In this document: piece by piece, positions 16,813-25,956 of the stretch
How the letters are laid out: each line of letters opens with the position of its first letter
Numbering within the stretch: the stretch's first letter is position 1
DNA from: Lachnospiraceae bacterium
GTDB lineage: Bacteria; Bacillota; Clostridia; Lachnospirales; Lachnospiraceae
DNA length: 64,000 nt
NCBI GenBank assembly: GCA_910575075.1
Contig: CAJTCY010000002.1
Span: 124,001-188,000 of the forward strand
Reading direction: 5' to 3'
Translations under genes and position numbers: made by a program
The notes under the pieces: generated by a model
What the model was told of the DNA's origin: nothing
Database searches by the model: none
What the model saw: only the letters and a program-made list of their open reading frames with translations

Positions 16813-19311
16813 CTATTGTTCTTCTGCTTTAATTGCCTCTGTACGGAAAATGAATTTCACGGAACCCTTCGTGCCGTCTGCCACCTTGCTGAAACTCTGA
16901 TACTCTTTTCCTGCTTTTGCAACTGCTTCCAGTTTATTCAGAAGTTCCTTTACATCACCGTCATAAGCCTCCATCAGCTTCTGTATTCCATCTTCATCAA
17001 ACTGCACCATGCCTTCCATCAGTTCTCTGGAACCATCATCCAGTTTCCCCACGCCTTCGCTTACCTGAGAGGTCGCGCCAGACAGCTTCGACGCCCCTTC
17101 TGTCAGCGCACCATTATTAGAAACCAGTGTGGCAGCTCCATTGGTAAGCTGGTTAATGCCATCCGTCAGTGACGGCATACTGTCATTCATGGCCTGTGTG
17201 CCCTGGCTGAGCGCCTGCATACCAGTTACCAGACTGTAACCACTGTTCGCATCCTGTGCATTGATAGCCGCTGAAATCTGCGCTTTTGTCCCATCCACTG
17301 CTGAAAGAGTTGCCGATTCCGCTGCTGTCTTGGCCGCTGTCTTGGCTGTATCCGCCACAGCCGTTCCTACCAAATCTTTTGCCCCATCTGCAATTCCATT
17401 AACAATCTGGTCGGCAGTACTGTTCATGCCAGCTTTTAATGTCTCGTTCGCCAGAGCGGCACTTACCGTCTGGTTTACCAATGCATCCACAGTTGCTTTG
17501 ATCTGCGCCTGACCTTCTCCAGATGCCAGTGCCGCGTCAATCTGCTGCTCAATCCCTGCCATCTGGCTGTTTACATTCGCCGCCACCATACCGCTGATAT
17601 CCTGCTGAGCAACCAGCGCATTGATCTGCTGCTGTGCCTCCGAGCCTTCTGTGTTGACCGCCTGGTTTACTGCCGCGCAGACCTGAGCCACCGCCTCTGC
17701 ATTTAACGCTCCGCCGTTTTGTTCTGCCAGAGCCGCAGACTGCTGCTGGATAGCCGCGGCCGTCACACCCGAAGTTACCTGCTGGGTCACCTGCTGCACG
17801 ACTGCCTGAGTCACTGCCTGCACCACCTGTGGTTTGGATTCTGCCATCTTATCTTTCTTCGCGGTATCTTTGGCAACACTGGAATATGCCGTCTCTAACA
17901 CAGAATCCAGCACTCCTTGGGTATAGGCCCCCAATCCGGCAGATACCTGATCCTTTGCCGCCTGGTTTCCTGCAAGACTGCTGTAGAATGCCGCGGACGC
18001 CTGCTGTTTAATGGCCTGCCCTTGGCTCTTGAACGTACTGTCAATGGCTGCGTCTGCCTGTTTGATCAGCCCAGATTTCTCCTGGTCGGTCATCTTGGCT
18101 TTGAGCGTCTGATCCAGCTGTGCCACACCATTATTTAATGTAGCTGCACTGCTGTTTAAAGTGGTAACGCCGTTTACCAGTGTTCCTGAAGAACCAGAAA
18201 GTGTGCGGATGCCGTCATTTAACTGGGAAGCTCCATTGGTATAACTGTTAATGCCGTTCTTTAACGTATCTACACCTGCGGCAAATTCTTTCATGCTACT
18301 CTTTAAAGTATTCAGTCCCTTTGACAGTTCTTTGGTTCCGTCTACCAACTGCCCGGAAGCATCGGTAAGAGTGTCCATATCATCCTCAAGCCCTGTCAGA
18401 TCAAAGGCGTCGCTCAGGTCGTTTCCTCCCAGCAGATCATTCATCGCCACTGTCATGGTCATTTCCAGAGAAAAATTCTCCACTTCTGCTGTCAATTCTA
18501 CATAATCTGGAATATTCAGCCCTTCCTCAAGATCATCATCTTCAATATCAAGACTCTCTTTCAGCCCTGGCATTGCCAGCCCAACGGCAACCTTCCTGTT
18601 TCCATCGGAAATCACCTTGCCATTGGTAATTTCCACATTGGTATAATCTTCTGGCAGAATCATCCCCGTCATTACCGTAAAAGGCACATACACTTCATGT
18701 TCTTCTCCCTCAACCATCTGAGTTGTTTTTTCATGGTTCGTATAGTCAAAACGAATGGTAACTTTTCCGCTTTTCCCTGCCATTTCCTCTGGAGACATTT
18801 CTTTTCCATCCAGGAAATAAGTAACCTTTTCTGTAATCGGCAATTCCTTGTCTGTGGTTCCCTGATAATAAATGTCTTTTCCCTCTGCCTGCCAGGTAAT
18901 TTTATCTCCACTCTGCGTAAAAGTTTCTTCTCCTTTTACATTTTCAATCTCTTTTAAATCTGAGGCATCCGTAAGAGTAGCTGACTTATCTTCATTTTTC
19001 AGCCATTCGCTGACAATCACATTTTTTGCTGTGCCGTCTGGCTCTGCCACCACATAGACTGTCTCCTCTTTGCCGGCATCCTCCGCAGCCTCTCTGGAAA
19101 CGGACAGAACTTTCTCCAAGGTCTTTTTAATTTCTTTTTTATCTGCCTTGCTGTTCTTATCAGATTCCTTTACTTCTTTCTCTGCTTTCTCAGCATGCAC
19201 GGTGTACGCCATTCCCGTTCCGCTCCCCAGCACTGCAACTGTAAGCGCTCCTGCTGCTACGCGAATCATATATTTGTTCTGAAATTTTTTCTTTAACTCT
19301 AAATTTTTCAT
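16813..19311 (-). CDS. Extracytoplasmic XXXLXXG heptad-repeat protein, partner of the MMPL exporter
   Basis: From ATG 19311 the protein is 832 aa; an upstream in-frame ATG at 19401 would overlap the MMPL gene, and 19311 has CAGGAGG at the right distance. One N-terminal helix (VAAGALTVAVLGSGTGM) precedes an acidic, Lys-rich region, a beta-rich domain (about 130-290), then long stretches of LxxG heptads (LNDGIRTLSGSSGTLVNGV) either side of an Ala/Gln-rich coiled-coil-like middle. The repeats match the XXXLXXG_by_4 pattern seen in YhgE/Pip-type proteins, but no C-terminal membrane helices follow. It lies 17 bp downstream of the MMPL gene and probably works with it at the cell surface. Confidence 0.75.
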   Translation of the reverse strand: MKNLELKKKFQNKYMIRVAAGALTVAVLGSGTGMAYTVHAEKAEKEVKESDKNSKADKKEIKKTLEKVLSVSREAAEDAGKEETVYVVAEPDGTAKNVIVSEWLKNEDKSATLTDASDLKEIENVKGEETFTQSGDKITWQAEGKDIYYQGTTDKELPITEKVTYFLDGKEMSPEEMAGKSGKVTIRFDYTNHEKTTQMVEGEEHEVYVPFTVMTGMILPEDYTNVEITNGKVISDGNRKVAVGLAMPGLKESLDIEDDDLEEGLNIPDYVELTAEVENFSLEMTMTVAMNDLLGGNDLSDAFDLTGLEDDMDTLTDASGQLVDGTKELSKGLNTLKSSMKEFAAGVDTLKNGINSYTNGASQLNDGIRTLSGSSGTLVNGVTTLNSSAATLNNGVAQLDQTLKAKMTDQEKSGLIKQADAAIDSTFKSQGQAIKQQASAAFYSSLAGNQAAKDQVSAGLGAYTQGVLDSVLETAYSSVAKDTAKKDKMAESKPQVVQAVTQAVVQQVTQQVTSGVTAAAIQQQSAALAEQNGGALNAEAVAQVCAAVNQAVNTEGSEAQQQINALVAQQDISGMVAANVNSQMAGIEQQIDAALASGEGQAQIKATVDALVNQTVSAALANETLKAGMNSTADQIVNGIADGAKDLVGTAVADTAKTAAKTAAESATLSAVDGTKAQISAAINAQDANSGYSLVTGMQALSQGTQAMNDSMPSLTDGINQLTNGAATLVSNNGALTEGASKLSGATSQVSEGVGKLDDGSRELMEGMVQFDEDGIQKLMEAYDGDVKELLNKLEAVAKAGKEYQSFSKVADGTKGSVKFIFRTEAIKAEEQ

Positions 19312-19328
19312 ATTGATAACCTCCTGAA

Positions 19329-21434
19329 TTAAACTGTTTTTATATGTTCTGTTTTTACTTCTTTCTGCTTTTTCGGTCCAAAATTTTTGCTGGTAGCGCA
19401 AATCAGTCCATCAAATACCACAAACATTGCCGGGAGAATGAAAATTGCTACAAACATACTGATAATGGCTCCCCTCGACATCAGGGTACAAAGCGCACCG
19501 ATCATATCAATTTTGGAATAAAATGCCACGCCTACGGTTGCTGCAAAGAAGCTCAATGCGCTTCCTACAACAGAGGATATCGAAGTACTCAGTGCAATGG
19601 TAATGGCTTCCGCCTTGTCTGCCCCTTTGCTGCGCTCTTTCCGGTAACGGGTGGTCATCAGTATTGCATAATCCACGGTTGCTCCCAACTGGATCGTTCC
19701 GATTACCACAGATGCAATAAATGGAAGAACCGTACCGGTATACGCCGGAATGCCCATATTGATAAAAATTGCAAACTCTATCACAGATACCAGAATAACA
19801 GGAATCGAAATGGATTTAAAAGTAACCAGGATAATCAAAAATACGGCCAGAATCGACACCACGCTTACCACTTTAAAATCTTTATCTGTAATATTTATCA
19901 AGTCCTTGGTACAGGGAGCTTCTCCGATCAGCATTCCCTGAGAATCATATTTTTTGAGGATGGCATTCAGCTCTGTAATCTGATGATTGACTTCATCCGA
20001 GGCAATCTTATATTCTGAACTGATCATCATCATTTGATAGTTGTCTGTCATAAGCTTTTCTTTTGCTTCCTCGGGAATCATATCCAAAGGAACCGCAGGT
20101 CCTACCACAGATTCTAGCCCCAATATGGCAGACACGCCGTCCACTGCTTCCATTTCTTCTTTCATCATTCCCGCTTCCTTCTGGGACAGCTTACTGTCAA
20201 ACAGCAGGATATGGGTCGTATTCATCTGAAAATTTTGATCCAGTTTCTCATTTGCCTGAATACTTGGCAGGTCTTTTGGCAGTGTTCCTGCAAGGTCATA
20301 ATATACTCCTGTGTGTGTATATCCATAGATAGCCGGTCCTAAAACGATCAAAAACAGTACTGCAAACGCTTTATAATGTTTCACTACGAAGGGAGCGATC
20401 CTTCCCAAATCTGGAATAATTGGACGATGTTTTGTCTTGGAAATAGGTTTGTCAAAAACCAGCAGCATGGATGGCAATACCGTTACACAGCTCACCACGC
20501 CGAGGAGAACTCCCTTTGCCATTACAATTCCTAAATCCATTCCTAAGGTAAATGTCATAAAGCACAATGCCACAAACCCTGCCACCGTAGTGGTGGAACT
20601 GCTCAGCACAGAACCCAGGGTATTGGAAATGGCATGCGACATTGCTCGTTTTTTATCTCCTGGAAACCGTTGCTGATTTTCCTCATAACTATGCCACAGG
20701 AAAATGGAATAATCCATAGTCACTCCCAGCTGCAGGACTGCCGCCAGCGCCTGCGTAATATAGCAGATTTCTCCAGACAGTACATTGCTTCCCAGATTAT
20801 ACAAAATTGCCATCCCGATACTAAGAAGAAAGAAGACCGGAGCCAGGAAAGAATCCATGGTCAATGCGAGGATCACACAGGACAAAGCGCCTGCAATTGC
20901 CACATATGCCACCATCTCCTGATTACAGATATCTTTGATATCTGTGACCACTGCTGACATTCCGCTGACAAAACATTGCTGGCCTGCCAGGCTGCGGATT
21001 TGTTTAACCGCCTCCATCGTCTCGTCTGATGACATCGAAGAATCATACATCACAGCCATCATGGTATCTTCGCCTTTTACAAATTTTCCTTTGATATCTT
21101 CCGGAAGAATTTCCATGGGAACTGACAGGTCTGCCACAGAGTCGTACCAGATTACCGTCTTGACATGAGGCACTTGTTCTATCTGATCTCTCAGCTTCGA
21201 CACATCCTTATTCTCCATGCCCTCCACCACACAGATGGAAAAAGCTCCTGTGTTGAATTCTTCCATGAGGATATCCTGTCCTTCCATGGTCTCAATATCC
21301 TCTGGCAGATAAGACAAAATATCATAATTGATTCTGGTGTTTACAATTCCCAATACTGACGGAATCAAAAGCAGCATACTGATTATCAGTATTGGGATAC
21401 GCAGTTTTACAACTTTCTTTCCAAATTTAATCAT
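19329..21434 (-). CDS. MMPL/RND family exporter
   Basis: From ATG 21434 (GAGGAG site; an in-frame start at 21539 would run through the operator region) this is a 701-aa membrane protein with two RND half-repeats. Each has one helix, a large extracytoplasmic loop and five further helices. The paired blocks VLQLGVTMDYSIFLWHSY and IQLGATVDYAILMTTRYR carry the conserved Asp of proton-coupled MMPL transporters. Substrates of relatives are lipids, glycolipids or drugs. It forms a two-gene operon with the heptad-repeat protein, downstream of a TetR regulator. Confidence 0.9.
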   Translation of the reverse strand: MIKFGKKVVKLRIPILIISMLLLIPSVLGIVNTRINYDILSYLPEDIETMEGQDILMEEFNTGAFSICVVEGMENKDVSKLRDQIEQVPHVKTVIWYDSVADLSVPMEILPEDIKGKFVKGEDTMMAVMYDSSMSSDETMEAVKQIRSLAGQQCFVSGMSAVVTDIKDICNQEMVAYVAIAGALSCVILALTMDSFLAPVFFLLSIGMAILYNLGSNVLSGEICYITQALAAVLQLGVTMDYSIFLWHSYEENQQRFPGDKKRAMSHAISNTLGSVLSSSTTTVAGFVALCFMTFTLGMDLGIVMAKGVLLGVVSCVTVLPSMLLVFDKPISKTKHRPIIPDLGRIAPFVVKHYKAFAVLFLIVLGPAIYGYTHTGVYYDLAGTLPKDLPSIQANEKLDQNFQMNTTHILLFDSKLSQKEAGMMKEEMEAVDGVSAILGLESVVGPAVPLDMIPEEAKEKLMTDNYQMMMISSEYKIASDEVNHQITELNAILKKYDSQGMLIGEAPCTKDLINITDKDFKVVSVVSILAVFLIILVTFKSISIPVILVSVIEFAIFINMGIPAYTGTVLPFIASVVIGTIQLGATVDYAILMTTRYRKERSKGADKAEAITIALSTSISSVVGSALSFFAATVGVAFYSKIDMIGALCTLMSRGAIISMFVAIFILPAMFVVFDGLICATSKNFGPKKQKEVKTEHIKTV

Positions 21435-21472
21435 GCTCTCGCGCTCCTCTTTTCTATTATTTTCATAAAAAG

Positions 21473-21510
21473 AGTATAAAAAAAAAGATTGAATAAGTGA
21501 ATATTCAATC
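21473..21510 (-). promoter_or_regulatory. MMPL operon promoter overlapped by a TetR-type operator
   Basis: A 24-bp palindrome, GATTGAATA (21487-21495) and TATTCAATC (21502-21510) with a 6-bp centre, overlaps the -35 TTCACT (21496-21501) of a promoter whose -10 is TATACT (21473-21478), with a 17-bp spacer. The start codon at 21434 follows 38 bp later. The palindrome has the size and placement expected for the TetR-family protein encoded just upstream. Confidence 0.65.
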
Positions 21511-21603
21511 TCTTTTCCATGTATTTGCCAAATATACATTTATAATTTTCTGTCATCCCGGAAATACATTTTCACAGATCTGTAACTGCATCCTCCTGCT
21601 CCG

Positions 21604-22167
21604 TCACAGTTCTTCTATGACTTCTGTCATGGAACGAGTAATCATATAGTTATAGATATCTGTAATCTCCCTGGGTTCCACTGTCATACCGCTCTTAATC
21701 CAGTTTACCACCACAAAACTCATAGACTGGGCATAATATTTAGCAATATATTCCGGTGTCAGCCAGAAATGCCTGCGCTTCCCTGTCTGACTCTTACCAG
21801 CAATTACTTCCAGCAGTATATCTTCAATACAGCTTTTGCAGATTTCCTCGAAAGAATTCTGCCCTTCCAGTTTTACTGCCCTGCCATAAAATTCTCCATC
21901 TGCTTTTATCGAGGTAAAAATCAGCATTAATGCTTCATCCACCATTCCTGCATGTATCAGAGGACGGGTAGGTTCCAATATCTGCGTACGGATAATCCAT
22001 TCCAGCAACTCATATTTATCCTGAAAATGATTGTAAAAGGTCGGACGTATCACTCCCGCCCTGTCTGTAACCGCCTTAATGGTAATCTTTTCAATCGGCT
22101 GCCTGCAGGCAAGTTCTTTAAAGCTCTCTGCCAGCAGCGTATCTATCCTTTCCTTCTGTCCTGCCAC
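21604..22167 (-). CDS. TetR/AcrR family transcriptional regulator
   Basis: This 187-aa repressor has a standard TetR helix-turn-helix (residues about 27-50: ITIKAVTDRAGVIRPTFYNH) and a helical C-terminal ligand domain of the type found in many Firmicutes regulators (VVNWIKSGMTVEPREITDIY near the end). It lies directly upstream of the MMPL operon on the same strand, and the palindrome at 21487-21510 is its likely operator. Ligand binding probably releases exporter expression. It follows the HD-GYP gene by 15 bp and may also be read from that transcript. Confidence 0.9.
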   Translation of the reverse strand: MAGQKERIDTLLAESFKELACRQPIEKITIKAVTDRAGVIRPTFYNHFQDKYELLEWIIRTQILEPTRPLIHAGMVDEALMLIFTSIKADGEFYGRAVKLEGQNSFEEICKSCIEDILLEVIAGKSQTGKRRHFWLTPEYIAKYYAQSMSFVVVNWIKSGMTVEPREITDIYNYMITRSMTEVIEEL

Positions 22168-22182
22168 TTCTTCACATCCTGC

Positions 22183-23226
22183 CTACACATTCAGCTCCAG
22201 AATCGTAAGATTCCTCGCCTCGTCGTCCGATTTCAAATCAATCACCTCTCCAGTAGGTATGATCTTTATCTTAGGCCTTAAAATAAATTCTTTATAATTT
22301 TCCATTACCACAGCTGTCCTTCCATCTGACAGACTTACTTCACAGCCCACAGGATATACGGCAATTTTGCGCATAAACACGTCCACAAGTTCCGGGTCGA
22401 ACTCCGCCCCTGCGTTTGCCATAATATATTCCACTGCCTCAGAAGGCGAAACCGGTTCGTGATACGGCAATTTGGAAGTAAGCGCATCATACACATCTGC
22501 AAGTTTGATAATTCTGGCATAAAGAGGAATCTCCGAACCAGACCTGCGCATAGGATAGCCGCACCCATTATACCACTCATGATGTTCCAGCACACTGTCA
22601 TACACTTCTGGAAGGAAATCAAAATTCTCTTTCAAAAAATCATACCCCAGCTTCGGGTGCTGTACAATCATAATCCGTTCTACCTCTGTGAGTGCACGGC
22701 GGACATTCAGCACATCCTCTTCTACAAACCGCTTTCCCACATCGTGAAGCAGCGCTGACGTTGTTAATATATCAAGTTCCTCTTTATTCAAATTGCAGGC
22801 AGCGCCAATCATGGTGGACAATACTGCCACATTTACAGAATGAAAATACACATAATCGTCATAAGTTTTAATATCCAGCATGTTACACATAACATCGCCG
22901 TTGTTCAGTACTTCTTCCATCACGTTCATGACGACTTCCTGAAGATTCTTCTGTTCCATTGGAAGATTTTTGTTATCCAGGAACAAATCATGAACCATCT
23001 TCAATGCCTCTCGTTTTACTTCCGGCCGGATCACCTGGGTAACCATCAAATCTTCTGTAAATTCATCATCAATATAAATTCCAGGAAATCCCAATTTCAG
23101 CAGTTCTTGAAGATTGTCATGATTGAGTATTAAATGTTTTCCTAAAATCAGACGCCCTTCTCCATTATAGATATCCTGCCCCAGGGTCATCCCTGTTTCT
23201 ACTTTTGCCATTGGCATATAACGCAT
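22183..23226 (-). CDS. HD-GYP domain protein, putative cyclic-di-GMP phosphodiesterase
   Basis: This 347-aa cytoplasmic protein has an N-terminal region that starts like many clostridial HD-GYP proteins (VETGMTLGQDIYNGEGRLIL), then the HD-GYP core: LLHDVGKRFVEEDVL (HD pair), QHPKLGYDFL, and HHEWYNGCGYPM, which contains the GYP signature. The metal ligands look complete, so hydrolysis of c-di-GMP is expected. It lies 17 bp downstream of the diguanylate cyclase gene in the same operon. Confidence 0.88.
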   Translation of the reverse strand: MRYMPMAKVETGMTLGQDIYNGEGRLILGKHLILNHDNLQELLKLGFPGIYIDDEFTEDLMVTQVIRPEVKREALKMVHDLFLDNKNLPMEQKNLQEVVMNVMEEVLNNGDVMCNMLDIKTYDDYVYFHSVNVAVLSTMIGAACNLNKEELDILTTSALLHDVGKRFVEEDVLNVRRALTEVERIMIVQHPKLGYDFLKENFDFLPEVYDSVLEHHEWYNGCGYPMRRSGSEIPLYARIIKLADVYDALTSKLPYHEPVSPSEAVEYIMANAGAEFDPELVDVFMRKIAVYPVGCEVSLSDGRTAVVMENYKEFILRPKIKIIPTGEVIDLKSDDEARNLTILELNV

Positions 23227-23243
23227 AATTCAAATACCTCCTG

Positions 23244-24956
23244 TTATACTTTGCCACTCTTATTCTTTGTTTCCTTCTGCGCCCGCTTACACTGATACAT
23301 TCGTTCATCTGCACGCCCCACGGTGTCCTGAAGGTTCATATCTGTACTGCGGCTGTATTTTGCAAAACCGGATGCTATCTGCATAAAATCTTTTACCTGA
23401 GTTCCCTGCAGACTCGCCAGCCAGTCACACATCTGTATTCTTTTTTGTTCATAAATCTCTTCTGTAATACTGTCCGAAATCAAACAAAATTCATCTCCGC
23501 CAATCCGGTAAATCTCTCCCATATCTCCAAATACTTCCCGAATAATCTCGCTTCCGGTTATAAGATAACAATCTCCCATACCATGTCCATACAAATCATT
23601 CATCATTTTCAGATTATTCAAGTCAAACATCACTACGCCATATTTCCGAAATTCCCCTTTATTGATCTGATGCAATTCATGCTCAAAACTTCTGCGGTTT
23701 TTTAAAAGCGTCAGACCGTCCAGTTCTGCTTCCTCTAAAATTGCCTCTGCTTCTTTTCCCACCTGAATCAGTTTGATAGAACCGCTCAAAAACTGTCCCG
23801 CCAGAATCACTACATAAACCAAACAGCCAATTCTGGAGAAATATGCCACGTCGTCATGAAACCCGTAATAATAACTAAAAGCATCTAAAATCACACAGAC
23901 TCCGACACCTCCCATGCAGACTGCATTTTTCCAAAGCTCACCTCTGGATTTGGCTTCTTTTTTTCCTTTTCGGACCACATACTGCACTCCCATGGCCACT
24001 GCCGCGGCAGCGACAGATATCCCTATAATATGTGTAAAAACCAGGGTCTGACGCAAATCAAACCAGCCAAAAAGCTGACCCAGCAAGCTGGCAGCCACAT
24101 CCAGTTCACTGGCTGCGGCAAGAATCCAAAGCAGACGGCTGCCGTCTTTGTCGTACACCACCTTCATAAAATATATGATAGGGAGCGGCATCAGCTTTAA
24201 GCTGATAATGGTAATCTGGTTACACAAAAGCTCCCTTCCAAACATAATCATCGGTATCTGAGTCTCAAATGCTGACCATACTGCAAAGTGTACTGCAAAT
24301 AATCCCAGCCATGGAACCCCTTTGTGTAAACGCATTTTTTTCCCCAGTGCAAACCAGCCTACAACCAGCATCAGCCCCATTGCCAGCACAATATAACTGA
24401 CAGTAAGCGACAAAAATTTGTCTTTAATCATGTCCATCACAATCTTAGACTGCAGTCCGAAGACAAATTCCGGCAATTTTACATGATTCCAGTCATAGCA
24501 ATTCTTGATATGTACTTCCAGAAGCTTTCCGGAATGCCCATTCCATAGCTGCACAAAATTCCAACAATTTCCCGGAGTTCTGCTCTTTGCCATCTTGGGT
24601 ACTTTCCGCTCATAAACTTTTTCCCCATCTATGAATACCTCCACTAATTGATGAGATGTATAAAAGCCAATGGAGTTTACGAAATCAATTTTCTCTGGCA
24701 GCCTTTTTTGCAGGATTACTTCCTGTTCATGTCCAGATATATCCAGAGTTTCAGGAAGTGTTTCGTATTCCTGAGATTGTTGCTCTGTGACAATCGTCCA
24801 ATTATCATTGTAAGATATGCTCTTTGCCATATTAGGCACTTCCCTGCTATTGTTGCAAAGCACCAGCGTCAATACAACAAACAAAAACGCTGCTGCTATT
24901 TCTATCAGGTGTATTTTCAAAATTTTCACTGACTGTCTCCTTTGTGATACAGACAA
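23244..24956 (-). CDS. Membrane diguanylate cyclase (GGDEF)
   Basis: This 570-aa protein has an N-terminal helix, an extracytoplasmic jelly-roll-like domain (about 60-185), seven or so transmembrane helices (about 190-400) of the 7TMR-DISM style, and a C-terminal GGDEF domain (about 415-565) with FDLNNLKMMNDLYGHGMGD and the intact active-site RIGGDEF. The RxxD inhibitory site five residues before GGDEF is absent, so product inhibition may be missing. It probably converts GTP to c-di-GMP in response to an external ligand, with the downstream HD-GYP protein as counter-enzyme. Confidence 0.88.
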   Translation of the reverse strand: MSVSQRRQSVKILKIHLIEIAAAFLFVVLTLVLCNNSREVPNMAKSISYNDNWTIVTEQQSQEYETLPETLDISGHEQEVILQKRLPEKIDFVNSIGFYTSHQLVEVFIDGEKVYERKVPKMAKSRTPGNCWNFVQLWNGHSGKLLEVHIKNCYDWNHVKLPEFVFGLQSKIVMDMIKDKFLSLTVSYIVLAMGLMLVVGWFALGKKMRLHKGVPWLGLFAVHFAVWSAFETQIPMIMFGRELLCNQITIISLKLMPLPIIYFMKVVYDKDGSRLLWILAAASELDVAASLLGQLFGWFDLRQTLVFTHIIGISVAAAAVAMGVQYVVRKGKKEAKSRGELWKNAVCMGGVGVCVILDAFSYYYGFHDDVAYFSRIGCLVYVVILAGQFLSGSIKLIQVGKEAEAILEEAELDGLTLLKNRRSFEHELHQINKGEFRKYGVVMFDLNNLKMMNDLYGHGMGDCYLITGSEIIREVFGDMGEIYRIGGDEFCLISDSITEEIYEQKRIQMCDWLASLQGTQVKDFMQIASGFAKYSRSTDMNLQDTVGRADERMYQCKRAQKETKNKSGKV

Positions 24957-25108
24957 ATCGAATACGAAATGTTTTAAATTTATTGTTTCTCTATTTTAAC
25001 ATATTTTCAAAAAAAATAAAACATTTTTCGAAAATACCATTCTGATATTTACGGTGAGAAAATTTTATCATGAAAACCATTTTCACGTTTTAGCGTGACA
25101 AGGTATTT

Positions 25109-25435
25109 CCTATAAGGATTCAGGTGCCCAAAGGTGGTATTATAAATGCTTATTAGCAATTTGCACAAATAAATACAAACGTTGTGAAAACTGTCCCAGA
25201 CAGAAGAATTTCTAAGTGTTCCAGCAAAAATATTGAAATTTTACGCAACCAGCTTATATTCGCCATCCCTGGCTCAGATAAGCCTTTTCCAAACATCCTG
25301 TTTGGAAATTGCTGGTTCTAAATCGAACACTAAGAAATTCTAACTGTCAGGACAATCCACAACTTTTTGTACCTATTTGTGCAAATTGCCAGCTTCATTT
25401 TATTTCACTACCTTTTGACACCCGAATCCTATAAG
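25109..25435. repeat. 327-bp nested inverted-repeat element (MITE-like or structured RNA)
   Basis: The stretch folds back on itself from end to end. Outer arms AGGATTC/GAATCCT (25115-25121 and 25424-25430) are continued by a perfect 16-bp pairing GCAATTTGCACAAATA (25156-25171 with 25374-25389), TACAAA..GTTGTG (25174-25186 with 25358-25371), and a 30-nt arm at 25192-25221 that pairs with about 25322-25351 with few mismatches. The centre is a three-way junction: AACCAGC/GCTGGTT closes it, one hairpin has AGCTTAT/ATAAGC, and another is a perfect 10-bp stem TTTCCAAACA with a 3-nt loop. ATA flanks both outer ends. No reading frame is visible. Confidence 0.7.
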
Positions 25436-25490
25436 ACAAAAAAGCCGTAAACTCCTGATTCCTCTTAGAAATCCTTAAGTTTACGGCTCC
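25436..25490 (-). terminator. Terminator of the tRNA cluster
   Basis: On the minus strand an 11-bp stem, AGCCGTAAACT paired at 25443-25453 and 25478-25488, closes on a long loop and is followed by a run of six Ts (25438-25443). It lies 12 bp beyond the last tRNA gene. Confidence 0.75.
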
Positions 25491-25500
25491 TATTCATGAG

Positions 25501-25573
25501 AGCGATAGACGGGGCTCGAACCCGCGGTCTCGACCTTGGCAAGGTCGCGCGTTACCAACTACGCCACTATCGC
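25501..25573 (-). tRNA. tRNA-Gly (GCC)
   Basis: Acceptor arms GCGATAG/CTATCGC pair fully, the T-loop carries GGTTCGAGCC, and the anticodon loop CTTGCCAA gives GCC. The discriminator base is U, as expected for bacterial glycine tRNA. CCA is not encoded. It is the last gene of the cluster. Confidence 0.95.
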
Positions 25574-25578
25574 ATAAG

Positions 25579-25649
25579 AGCGGGTGATGGGAATCGAACC
25601 CACGTATCCAGCTTGGAAGGCTGGTGTTCTACCATTGAACTACACCCGC
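25579..25649 (-). tRNA. tRNA-Gly (TCC)
   Basis: Acceptor arms GCGGGTG/CACCCGC pair fully, the T-loop carries GGTTCGATTCC and the anticodon loop CTTCCAA gives TCC. Five base pairs separate it from tRNA-Gly(GCC), so both come from one precursor and together read all glycine codons. The discriminator base is U and CCA is not encoded. Confidence 0.95.
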
Positions 25650-25668
25650 ATAACACTTTGCAGTGCAA

Positions 25669-25741
<73 letters not shown>

Positions 25742-25882
25742 TTGCTGTATTTCAGCAACGATATTATTCTACACATATATAGGATATTTGTCAATACCTT
25801 TTTTCATTTTTTTACAATTCATATGGAATAGTTCAGCCAGTCGGGATAAATAAAGGTCTTGCCCTTCGAGCGTCAAAGACAG

Positions 25883-25941
25883 AATGCACAAAAATCACTC
25901 CAGAAAGTGAGCTTCCAAAAATAATTTTTGTGCATTTTATT
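25883..25941. terminator. Strong hairpin after the AIM24-like gene, bidirectional terminator
   Basis: AATGCACAAAAAT (25883-25895) pairs perfectly with ATTTTTGTGCATT (25924-25936), with a nested TCACT/AGTGA stem inside. It lies 16 bp after the stop of the AIM24-like gene on the minus strand. TTTATTTG follows on the plus strand and CTGTCTTTG on the minus strand. Confidence 0.65.
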
Positions 25942-25956
25942 TGCATGCTCCGCAAT

